Source: Lobosporangium transversale (Eukaryota > Mortierellomycota > Mortierellomycetes > Mortierellales > Mortierellaceae). From it: a stretch of 64,000 nucleotides of DNA. Location of the stretch: positions 186,001-250,000 of the forward strand of contig NW_019028988.1 in assembly GCF_002105155.1 (NCBI RefSeq). The letters are read 5' to 3'. The translations under genes and the position numbers were made by a program. This document shows positions 13,068 to 23,465 of this stretch, one piece after another (within the stretch, counting starts at the first letter, position 1; every line of letters begins with the position of its first letter). The notes beneath the pieces are model-generated. The model worked only from the letters and a program-made list of their open reading frames with translations, had not been told where the DNA came from and ran no database searches.

Positions 13068-13239
13068 TTTCATTTGGTCATGATACTTTATATTTTTAAT
13101 GTAAAAACGATGATTGAATTGTTCTGGTGGCATTTCACTACGTGACGGACTTGCAACAATACTCGCAACAAGCGAGCCAATTGGCTGCCAATACACTCGA
13201 AAGTATTCAAAAAATATAAGGTATCATGACCAAATGAAA
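13068..13239. repeat. Imperfect inverted repeat, 30-bp arms with 112-bp spacer
   Basis: The left arm 13068-13097 and the right arm 13210-13239 are reverse complements with 29 of 30 positions matching; the core is CATTTGGTCATGATAC. The only mismatch is at 13087/13220. The arms flank 112 bp that include part of an unidentified minus-strand open frame. Such a structure fits a remnant of a terminal-inverted-repeat element or a snap-back repeat. No target-site duplication was identified. Confidence 0.75.
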
Positions 13240-13920
13240 CGGGCTATACCAATGGCTTACTTGACGATCTTCCGCTCAAGGATATGAAAAGACGCGTTAA
13301 CGGTAAGCATTGATATGGCTTATTTTTCGTAACTGACAAATGGTGAGATAAAAAAGAAAAAAAAAAAAAAAAAAGTTTTGGTGAAATGGAAAAGGCTCAC
13401 AGAAATCTCTAGCGAAGGATAATAATGATGATGATAATGATAGTGATAATAATAATAATGATGGTGATAATGATGTATAGAAAGAGATATAGACATGAAT
13501 GTTATTGCAATTTATGAGCGAAAAGCAAAAAGGGCACAGACAGAGCATGGTCAGGGGTTTCTTTGTTGCATTCAAAAAGTCCGAAGCAACAATGTAAATT
13601 GTATGCCTCAGGTGAATGGCTGATTGAATGAGCAGAAGGTCCCTCCTATCATTTGTGTGAACAGAGAAAGATGGGATCCCTGCACTTGTTGTTGGCATCG
13701 GAGCTGCGAAAATTATGTCTGGGTGAATGAGAGTTTGAATGTAATGCTATCCTGGTAAAGCTGATCGAAGCGATGCAAAGAATGGAGGGAAGTATTGTGA
13801 GAATAGATGAGATGTTGGGCTTGCAGGGAAGCTTTAATTGAATAAAAGTGTCCTGCATGTCTGTGTGTGTATTTGGTTCTCCCCCCTTCTAAACTCTTTT
13901 AAGCTCAAGCCCAGGCACAC

Positions 13921-13990
13921 CAAGTCAGCAAATCAGACAAGTCAAGGCAGGCAAGTCAGACAAGTCAGGCAAGTCAGGCAAGTCAGGGGA
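13921..13990. repeat. 10-bp minisatellite (CAAGTCAGGC-type)
   Basis: About seven imperfect copies of a 10-bp unit close to CAAGTCAGGC lie in tandem, and the last three are almost perfect. The repeat is non-coding and sits some 430 bp upstream of the membrane-protein start at 14416. Confidence 0.85.
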
Positions 13991-14200
13991 AAATAAAAAA
14001 ATTCTCAAAACCCGACATTAAACTTATTTTTCATGCTCATGCTTTGTCTTGCCTCATCGCCATTTGTTTCTTCATTCCGCCTCTTTTCTGTCTTTTGTCT
14101 CTTTAGTTTGGGCATCCCTTCTCAACTCCACTCCAACTCTCATTCATTCACACCCTCGCTCATTCCCACTCATCCTCATCCTCATCCCCACTCCTCTCAT

Positions 14201-14260
14201 TCACACTCATTCACACTCATTCACACTCATTCACACTCATTCACACTCATTCACACTTTT
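14201..14260. repeat. 10-bp minisatellite (TCACACTCAT)
   Basis: Five perfect tandem copies of TCACACTCAT run from 14201 to 14250, followed by a partial copy and preceded by diverged CTCAT-rich copies from about 14160. It lies in the pyrimidine-rich leader region upstream of the start codon at 14416. Confidence 0.9.
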
Positions 14261-14415
14261 GATCACTGGATATTTGACACAGTTATTTTCCCTTAATTTT
14301 TTCTTTTTCTTTTTCTTTTTCTTTTTTACATAATACCCGTACTTTACACAAATACATTTAATTCTACCCGCCACTGCGAAAGGACGTTTTTCAGCTGTCC
14401 ACGTCCGTTTTCACA

Positions 14416-17400
14416 ATGTTCAGCAGAATTACAGCCAGATTGATCCATTTGATCCTGTTCATCTTTGCAGCTGGGGTACTTTATTTCATTCATTCTCATG
14501 GCACTTGGAAAATAGAATGACCTAGGCTATTCAATTCACACCTAACCACCTCAACGTCTTTTTTTATTTTTTTATTTTTTTTTATTTTTTACCACTTGTT
14601 GATACTTGTCGTGTCTTGCCCCCTTTTTATTCATGCTACTCTTTTCCAACTTCATGTTCCCCCCTAACAAAAGACTTGTGCTTGTCTAGTTGCTGAACTG
14701 AGTAAGACTTTTGTTTGTTTGTTTTTGTGTTAATACAATATGGGAAGTCCTTTTTTTTTTTTTTTTTTTTTAAATCTAACTTTTATTTTCCTTGACTCGA
14801 TCTATTCCTGGGCACGAACAGTCATTACTACCAGGGTCAGAAAGGACGAAGGCAGTAACTATGATTATAGTTGGCTAACGTATTATCTCTTAAGCGTCAG
14901 TAAGTCAACAATTGTTTATTAATATTTTGCCTCCAAATGTTTAAAACTACAAAACAACCCCTGGATAGACCAGATTAAGGAATGATGATTTCCTCGCCAC
15001 TTCATACTCCAAAAAGTATTTTTCCTTGTTTCGGGCAAAGACATGATACACATGGACACATTTATAAAAAGGGTTGAAACTGTATCCAAAACGGTTACAG
15101 TGTTTATTTGTTTGTTATTTTTGAGCATGATTGGAATGGAACACAATCCGTTCTTGACATCAAATATTCCAAAAGGCCAGAGAAAGTAACGGACACAAAA
15201 TCAGCCTTCCTGCTCTGTCACACCTTGCTACAGAGTGAATGCCTCACTTTCTCTTTTGCCCTTCCTTTTTCTCTTTCCTTCTTTTGGAGTGTATAAGACA
15301 AAGCTGATTAATATAAAAAAGCAAAAAAAATTCATTAAGCACTCCCTCTCCTAAGGAAAAGTAGAAAAAAAAAAACCAACAAAAACAAGGTCTCGACCGC
15401 TTTGGGTCATTCCCCTTACAGGCTCGCGCGTGAATGTAGTAATTATAGATTATCTATCCTTCTGAAACCCGATCTTTCCGTTTTAACGCACGACCTCTTT
15501 TTTTTTTTTTTTTTTTTTTTACGACGCTTTGCATGATTAGGTTGCGCGGGTGCATTGCAATCTCTCCTTTGGATCTCTCAGTCCAGGCTCTACGAAAATG
15601 GAAGGCCAACAGTCCAGGAGTGTGTGCTCACCGGTCTGTTCTCAGGTCTGTATCTCTTTGCTGCAGCCTGGCAGTTCTATCAGACTTTCGCCAATGAAGA
15701 ACCCAATGAGTTTCTTTGTTCAACAAGTTCGTATGACAGCATGATCCACTGTCGTCTATGGCAGAGTCAGTTGCTAGGCTGTGCTGCCTGTGGCGTCTTG
15801 TTCTTTGCAACGACCATCCTTTGGGTCGTGCTCTTCCGTAGTCGACCCTTAGAATTTAAGGATCTGACAGAGGAAATGATCACGAGCTCACCCACGACCA
15901 TGGCCTCAACGTTGGCCAAAGAAGATGCTGCTCAGCGAGAGCGGGAAGAGGCTGCTGCTGTAATTGCAGAGGCTGAAAGAAGGCGTGCTCAGCAGCGTCA
16001 GCAGCAGCAAATGCAACAACAGCAGCAAATACATCGACCTATACAGCCTGTACAGCAACAACCCCAACCAAGGCCCACACATCCTTACCAACCATATCAG
16101 CAACATCACTATCAAACCCCACGCGTTAATCCTGTTAATAACCAACAGCCCTATTACAACCACCAAATGCAACATCAAAACTCGTCAGGTTATTTAAATC
16201 ATCCTTATGTAAGTCGCAAGCTTCACTACATAAACGCTAGATGCGAAGATGCATTTATCACCCGAACCCACTTTCTTTTGCTTCGTTAAGTCTAAAAAGA
16301 GTGCTCTCCCTCTCTTTTTTTTTCTTTCTAACAGCAGCAGATTCAGTCCCAAGCGCAGCAATCACAGGCAGTTATTGATAATGAGGCATATTACAACAGT
16401 AACTACGCATTAGAGAGACAGCACCGGCCATCGTACGAGATGATCCCAACCACAGGCATCAGCTATCAAAACCAAAGTTCCGCGGCGGTGCCCATAACAG
16501 GAGGCGAGTATACTGAAGAGCCCTCTAACTACGTCGAGACACCAGGAGCTAGGGCACCTGGCGCGCAGTATGGGGGAAGCCAGACTCTAATAGACCATGG
16601 GCATAATCAGCCTAACATTAATAACACTAGCAATAACCACGCAGAGCCAACGCATGAGGAGGACTTGGCATCACAGAAGGCTTTGGCACATTTGGAATAT
16701 GCAAAACAACTAAGAGAACAGCAGCTCTACCATCAGAACATGGCTGAGGCTCTTCAGAGACAAAAACATGAAAGGATGCTTAAACAGCAACAACATCATC
16801 CAGAAAATCCTACTTCAGGACCTCCTCCTGTATCGGGATCGACAGTTGATATTTATCCGCCACCGCCTCGTCACAGTGCCACCTATCCTCTACCAGTATC
16901 TCATACTACTATTACCACTACAGCTCCTTCATCTACGACCACTGCGAAAGCCACTTTAGGGAGCACGACCGCGCCCTCATCTTCGGTGCTTGATCAAGTC
17001 CCCTCATCAGGAGCTGGGGGAGGATCTAGCAACCATCATCCTTATTCCATTGGAGCGGCTCAGAACTTTGATACAGGGATGGTGACTCCGGACTCCAACA
17101 ACAGTAGTGCACGTATCAAGGGAAGTCCTCAGCTGTATCAATCTGATAACATCACTGTTGCCGAATCTCATTATTCGGATGATCGGTACAAGGCAGAACT
17201 TTTGGGAGAAATTCGACGGGCCCGTCAAGAAGAAGCTGAAGCTCAAGCGGGCACTGCTCTCGATGGTGCTGATGAAACACAGAGTCATCATGATTATAAG
17301 GTTCAAGTAGGGTCTGATTATGGGGGGCGTCGTTCAAGCAGCAATGATAACAATAGGAGCAGCACCAACGATGGTGGTTATGTACCGCCTCCAAAGTCAA

Positions 17401-17417
17401 GGACCATGTGGTCATAA
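14416..17417 (+). CDS. Fungal multispan membrane protein with long Gln/Asn-rich cytoplasmic tail
   Basis: The proposed exons are 14416-14475, 15582-16208 and 16335-17417 (589 residues). The first exon encodes MFSRITARLIHLILFIFAAG, the start of a membrane helix. Exon 2 adds two more hydrophobic spans (CVLTGLFSGLYLFAAAWQFY and GCAACGVLFFATTILWVVLF). The rest is a long hydrophilic tail rich in Gln, Asn, Ser, Pro and His, with poly-Gln near residue 160. The layout resembles small fungal tetraspan/MARVEL-like plasma-membrane proteins, but I cannot name the family. The exon 2-3 junction is secure. The first intron (over 1 kb) and its acceptor are less so: AG at 15580-15581 keeps phase with exon 1, while the AG just before 15541 would require a different upstream exon. 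Confidence 0.65.
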
Positions 17418-17956
17418 CGAAAACTTGGCTCTCCTTCTCTCCCTCCCTAATAAAGGTTTTTTATTACTGCTGTAGCATTTTTTCATATCCTTTACATCTT
17501 ACACATTTTTATTCTACATAGACTTGACACTTGCAATCTTCCTTTTAGTTTTAAATATATATATACATATTTATGTGTGTCATCATCATTAATGCTGACC
17601 TTTATTTTGCTTCCTCAAGCTTCGCTTAAAAACAATAAAGCAAAAAGCAAAATAAAATAAAATAAAATAAAATAAAATAAAGTAAATAAAAAGAATTGAA
17701 TAGGCATTGCTTCCGATGCTTACATGATTTTTTGTTTTTATTATTACTTTTTTTTTTTTTTTTATTTTTTTTTTTTTACTTTTATTATTATTGCCAAAGG
17801 AGGATCATATGAAAAAACACCTTTTGGCGTATGAGTATGAATAAAAAAAAAAAAAAAAGATAAAGTACAAAGGGATGATTGAAAATGCTAAAAATAAGAA
17901 TGGATAATGATGTTCATCTATGGACAAATAGAGGTAAGAGGTATGCAGGAAGGAGG

Positions 17957-17990
<34 letters not shown>

Positions 17991-18013
17991 AAGCGAGAAG
18001 CAACGATCGATCC

Positions 18014-18042
<29 letters not shown>
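17418..18042. other. Convergent intergenic region with A/T homopolymers
   Basis: This region separates the 3' ends of the membrane-protein gene (+) and the serine dehydratase gene (-). It contains an AAAAT repeat (about 17650-17685), T-runs (about 17748-17778), an A-run of about 30 (17956-17987) and a T-run of about 28 (18016-18044) that reaches the dehydratase stop codon. The facing A- and T-runs could pair in a transcript. No gene is seen. Confidence 0.55.
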
Positions 18043-18046
<4 letters not shown>

Positions 18047-19405
18047 CAGACAGGAACACAGACACTGAGTCCTCCTTGAGAGGTTTCCTTGTATTTAGCC
18101 TGCATATCATTTCCAGTCTGACGCATGGTCTCGATGACCTGATCCAAGGTCACACGGTGATGCCCATCTCCGTTCAGAGCCAGTTGAGCAGCCGTGACAG
18201 CCTTGACTGCACCTAGTGCGTTCCGTTCAATGCAAGGGATCTGGACCAGTCCATCGATTGGGTCGCATGTCAGACCCAGGTTATGCTCCATACCAATTTC
18301 GGCAGCATTCTCGACCTGTTGAACTGTACCGCCCATGACGGCTGCGAAGCCTGCAGAAGCCATGGAACAAGCGACACCGACCTCTCCCTGACATCCCATC
18401 TCGGCAGCCGAGATGGATGCACCTCGCTTGTACAACATTCCGATGGCTGCAGTAGTCAGGATAAATTCCATGATGTCCTGTTCAGGATTGTCGGAGATGA
18501 ACTCGAGGTAGTATTTGAGGACTGCAGGGATGACGCCGGCAGCACCGTTAGTGGGTGCAGTGACGACACGTCCACCTGCTGCGTTCTCTTCGTTCACAGC
18601 GATGGCATACACACTGAGATAATCCAATGCAGGGAGCATAAGGCGTTTGACTGCACGTTTAGGCAAGACTCTGTCGATACTACGCTCAGGTGCTTGGTTA
18701 GTCAATCCATGGCCCCCTCCCAATAAAGCATTGGATCCAGATCCTACAGTGGTATCCTTGTAGAGCGGAGTGGTCGTATAGAGTCCCTTCAAGAGCTTTT
18801 TGTATAGGCCAGGGGCACGACGGCGGACACGAAGACGTCCTGGCAACATCTCTTCACTTGAGAGACAACCATTCTTGATTGCATTGTCCATAGTGTTCCA
18901 GATGGCAAAAGTCTTTTCCTTGATATCTTCCATTGATCGCCATCGGAGTTCGTTCTCCAACACAACCTGTGCTATCGTCATATTCTCTCGATGACAGAGT
19001 TCCAACAATTCTTGAGCGTTTGTGAAGGGTAGGGCTGCAGTGGCCAGATCCTGGCTTCGACGGGTTTGTGGGATGACCTTGTTGGCCTTGGTCTCCTTGT
19101 CCTGTTCATTCTTGTAGAAGACGTTCTCACCATGAGCCAACTGAGTTCGTTCGTTGACTACGAATCCACCTCCGATAGAGAAATATTCGTTGGTTGCCAA
19201 GAGATCTCCTTGGTCATCAAACGCACAGAATCGCATGCCGTTTGGATGTTGGGGTAAAGATTCAAAGTAGTGGAAGACTAGGTCCTTGGCTGGATCGAAT
19301 TTGATCCGGTTGGTCGAGTCCAATGTCAGGGCTTTTTGCTCATCAATCGCTTTCAGACGTGCTTGGATCGTTGACGTCTCGACCGACTCGGGAGATTCAC
19401 CCTCC

Positions 19406-19445
<40 letters not shown>

Positions 19446-20791
19446 AATAAAGATTAGATTAAAAGGACAGAACACGTGTTTACAACCATGTATCTTTCAC
19501 AATTGTTGTAATGTTAAAATAAATAAATAAATAAAAACGACTTCTTACCCATGAGAATAGAGTCAGGAGTACCATGACCGATGCCTGTGAGGGCAAGAGA
19601 GCCAAAAAGGTCGATTCGAAGAGTGGCAACCTTTTATGGATAAGATTGGGAGCAGAATAGAATGATAGATAGGTGACAATAAAATATGATTTCAGACCCA
19701 AATATGCAGCCGGTTGAAAGGCAAGTACAGATGGGAAGTGTATGATGATAAAATAGGAAGGAGAAAAAAAATAGATTTATAAACATGTGAGTTGAATCAC
19801 TTCAAGGGTTGTAGTTGCTTAGCAGTTTTTGGTAGGAGGAAGGAGTAAGTATGAGCAAAACGGCCATCATATAAGGTGTATGTATGTGTATGTGTGTGTA
19901 TGTGTAAATGAGGTGTTGTAGGGTGTAGTATGTAGGGTGTTTGCTTCCGTCCATGTCCATACCTTATCAAGTACTTTGTGGTCTTTGAGATCTGTTACAA
20001 AGATCTTTGCAGCACGCATTGGGCCAACGGTGTGACTAAAGAGTGATGGCGAGTTTGGGTAGAGATAGAACATTCATAATAGCTTGAGTGGGTTAGTCCA
20101 GTTTGACGTGTTTTTGCATTGCATGGGTTGAATAGGGCAACTGCACAAGTATTTCTCACGCTTGAAACGAACCAATCATTCTTCATCCTGGCCTTTTACA
20201 GGTTCGCACATCCATCTGTGCTCTTTTTTAATTTTTTTTTTTTTAGCCCCATTTTCTTCCCTCACCCGCTCACCCCACTTTTTGCCCCTGTGTGATGTTA
20301 TGATGTTGCTCTGATATCTCGGTGTTTAATTTATTTAACAAGGTTCCATCTGGGTTTATCGTCACACTGTGGCTCTTGCTCCAAAGTCTTTTTCTTTTGT
20401 ATCTCCTTTACCTTGAACTCGGACCAATGCCAATGGAGAAAAGATCAAAAGTCGAAACTACTGCATGCTTAACCTCTTCTTCTGACTGGTTGTTCTGACA
20501 AGTCTCTTCAGGGGCTACGGGGTTCGGAACTGGTGTTGTCAACGATGGATCAGCACAACAGGCCGAGGTAGAGAAGCCTTTGGTCTGAAGGACCTTTAGG
20601 GAGGCAAAAGACGCAGTCGTCCTATGAGACGAGATGCGACCATGGGAGTTGTACAAGAAAGGGACAGAGAAACGGGGACGTTGCGCTGCTCCTACAGTCG
20701 TCGTTGGAGTAGAATTGAGTGCTCTGTATGTGGTAGAATAGAGTCGAGCTTGGCGTGGAATGACCAAGCTCATTCGAGTGAATGTTGACAT
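18043..20791 (-). CDS. Bacterial-type [4Fe-4S] L-serine ammonia-lyase with mitochondrial presequence
   Basis: Four minus-strand exons, 20791-20412, 20035-19963, 19630-19549 and 19409-18043, join in phase to 633 residues. The enzyme deaminates L-serine to pyruvate and ammonia using an oxygen-sensitive iron-sulphur cluster, not PLP. SdaA hallmarks are present: [64 protein letters not shown] and [13 protein letters not shown]. Cys518, Cys560, Cys571 and the C-terminal Cys633 show spacings of 42, 11 and 62. From memory, this equals the cluster ligands and tail-in-mouth cysteine of the Legionella enzyme. The first 100 or so residues are an Arg/Ser-rich, acid-free leader containing GFSTSACC, which looks like a mitochondrial presequence. 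The start is the first ATG after a T-run leader. The last intron has about 28 A directly before its AG. Origin by old transfer from bacteria is inference. Confidence 0.93.
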
Positions 20792-22096
20792 TGTGAACAA
20801 AAAAAAAAAAAAAAAAAAAAAAAAATGAAAAATGAAAAAGGAGAGGCTAGAAGAGAAAGGTTTGATGTGGAAGTGGCAAAGGGCTGGTTGAAATTGATGG
20901 GTCAGACGTGGTGAACTACCAGCAACTTCAATGAGAAACTAAAGGCTATGGAAAAGAAAGTACAAAGAGTGGAGAGTAGAGTTAAAAAGGGGGGGGGAGA
21001 AAGAAAAAAGAAGAACAAATGGTTTCGGAAAAAAGGCTTTTTAAGAAGACGGGGAGAGAGAAAGAAAAGAGAGAGTGAAGAAGTGAAGGGATAGAAATAC
21101 TAAACAGACCAAGAAGGTAGGAAGAAGGAGGCCCTTCATTCTACTAACAAACCGGAACTTGAATTTACTCCTCTTTTTCCATTGTCCGTGGATGACATTA
21201 TTCTCAGACGGTCGTTTTTGAAATCTGTACACGCTTTTTTTTTTTTTTGTTTGACCGCTCGGGCAAAGCAGAAAGCGAATTGAATATGTTCTTTGACATG
21301 ACATCGAGTTGACATGTACACATGTATTACATACATGAAGAAAAAACTTTGTTTGATTTCAATTGAATATGTGTTTAAATTAAGCATTTTCTATATTTAA
21401 AGTTTTTTTCAACTATATCCTGCTTAACCTGGCACGGTGGAATTAAAAAAAAAAAAAAAAAAAAAAAAAACGGGCACGGTGACAAAAAAAAAACGTTGGG
21501 TGAATTAGCAATTTGTGCGCGTTCCACTCAACTTTACTCCATACTCTATTCTACACTTTCATTCAGGGGCACACTCTATTTTTTTCTTTCTTTCTTTCTT
21601 TCTTCTTATAGAGATCCTGTTACGGCCCAAGCAATATATATACATATTTATACATGATGACCCTTGGGTGCCCAAATTCTTCTCTCTCTCTCAAATTTGA
21701 CGCTAGAGTCTGCACAAACTCATTGCTGTCGCTTATAAGGACCAGTTCAAAACTTTTACAAGTCTTGAATTGACCTGACTGCCCATCTTCATACTTTTCC
21801 TCATTTTAATACGCATGAACCTATCAAAGCCATAAAGACTGTCCTTTCAGAGGATGCAGAGTATGGTGGCAAGCAATAAACTCTTGGTGTGTATCCTGTT
21901 ATCTTCAAGGTTGGTCCGCGTGCCACTTCTTATTTGTTTTACCCCTTAAAAGTCTTAAATCCATCACGACCCTTAAGGACCTTAACTCCTCCTCTTGTTT
22001 TTCGTCCCTTTCTCTATTTTTTCTTTTTTTTTTTTTTTTTTTGAATCATTCATCACATAATCTTCTCCGCTCTTATTCATTCAAAAAGTACACATC
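20792..22096. promoter_or_regulatory. Divergent promoter region between serine dehydratase and NTF2
   Basis: About 1.3 kb separates the start of the serine dehydratase (-) from the start of NTF2 (+), so both promoters should lie here. Next to the dehydratase start is a run of about 27 A (T-rich on its sense strand). An A-run lies at about 21444-21470. A pyrimidine-rich leader (about 21960-22095) precedes NTF2. No open frame here looks like a gene. Confidence 0.45.
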
Positions 22097-22953
22097 ATGG
22101 CCGACATCCAAGCAATTAGCAAACAGTTTACTGATTACTACTATGGTACATTCGACAGTAGCCGCGCCGGCCTCGCTCCTCTTTACGTATGCTTTCTCTT
22201 TCTTTCTTTAAAGATTTGACTGAACATGCTTTCATTATTGACGCGTCGTTGTCGAAGCATCAATCACTAATAAAATGGATATCAGGAACCGGAGCAACAG
22301 TTGGATATTAGTATTCATCATACACTAATTGACCTACTCTTTTTTCTTTCTTTCTTTCTTTTTTTTTTTATATAAATATATCTACACAAACCATCGATAG
22401 CGTGACAACTCCATGTTGACTTTCGAGGGTGTTCACACTTTGGGTGCTCAGGCTATTGTCGATAAGTTAATCGTAAGTGTCTTTTTTCTTTTTTTTGTTT
22501 TTTTTTTTTAGCTCTGTCTGAGAAGAAGGTCCCCTCATTGCCTATCTACCCCTCATCTATCCTTGATTATTAACGTTTGTTTTCTTTATGGCATAAACAG
22601 TCTCTTCCTTTCCAATCAGTTGTCCACAAGGTTTCCACCCACGATTCTCAGCCATCTGATAACAACTCTATTGTTATTTCTGTTACTGGACAGTTGTTGG
22701 TAAGTGCTGCGGCTCCACGTCATCAGTTTTTTTTTTTTTTTTCTTTTTTCTTTTTTCCTTCAGGTGATGCATAAAAGGAAACAAAACGTCTTACTAACGC
22801 CTTTGAATTATTATTATTATTATTATTGTTATTATATATATAAAGATTGACAATGAACAGAACCCTCAATTTTTCACGCAGACTTTCTACTTGAAGCACG
22901 ATGGCAGCAACTTCTATGTTGCCAATGACATCTTCCGTCTCGTTTATGCATGA
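22097..22953 (+). CDS. NTF2: Nuclear transport factor 2 (NTF2)
   Basis: Four exons, 22097-22186, 22401-22472, 22601-22699 and 22846-22953, give 122 residues, near the 125 usual for NTF2. NTF2 is the homodimeric carrier that imports Ran-GDP into the nucleus and binds FG nucleoporins. Family features are clear: an N-terminal FTDYYYGTFDSSRAGLAPLY helix, the MLTFEG strand, LPFQSVVHKVSTHD, ISVTGQLL and the closing FYLKHDGSNFYVANDIFRLV. Every exon ends in phase 0. Introns are short (about 128-214 bp), and two of them end in T-rich tracts. Confidence 0.96.
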
Positions 22954-23465
22954 AGCACACCCACCCTTTTTCGTTGGTTTTTGAAAATCGTCTCAATCAA
23001 GAAGAAAGAGGAATGAAAAAACAAAATAAAGAAGAAATATCAGGATCGATAAGAGATAATAAAATTATAAATACAATAAAGGATAAATAGAAAAAAGAGC
23101 TAGATCAGGAGTAACAAAAACTTTTTTTTTTTTTTTTTTTTTTTTTATAAAGGCGCAGTCGTTTTTTTTTTTTTTTTTTTTGAAATTCAGTAACCCATCA
23201 CCATATGCGCTCCACATGACAGTATCTAATGTAATCAAGAATGGCTAAGGATTTAAAACAACTCTTTACATCACGGAGAGCTATCTTTGACTCATGGATA
23301 AAGGAGGGAAAAAAAAAAAAAAACCTCTCCATTTTGCTTTATATACGGATATACAATCGGAGGCATACTTCGGAAAAGTATTCTGATGACAGAAGGGGGT
23401 ATAAGAAAGCTAGGGAGTGGGGGTATAAGTACAGTGCTGAAAAGATGAGTACAGTTTTCTCTTTT
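22954..23465. other. Convergent intergenic region
   Basis: This region lies between the NTF2 stop and the 3' end of the ThrE-type gene (-). It has A-rich sequence with AATAAA-like elements at about 23020-23090, two T-runs (about 23122-23146 and 23162-23180) and an A-run near 23310. No gene is seen. Confidence 0.5.

Larger units (their letters stand above)
11658..14415. other. Gene-poor stretch with relic-like sequence and minisatellites
   Basis: No intact gene is supported in this 2.7 kb. The part from about 12050 to 13290 differs from neighbouring intergenic DNA: it has fewer homopolymers, a more coding-like base composition and many in-frame stops on both strands. It contains a 30-bp inverted repeat. 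Two short open frames (12240-12524 + and 12885-13196 -) resemble no family I can name. A decayed mobile element or pseudogene is the likeliest explanation. From about 13430 there is an ATAATG-type low-complexity patch, then two 10-bp tandem repeats that lead up to the start of the next gene. Confidence 0.4.

Noticed and set aside
14201-14260. Possible CRISPR-like direct repeats
   Set aside because: Units are 10 bp and abut without spacers, so this is a minisatellite in a eukaryotic promoter.
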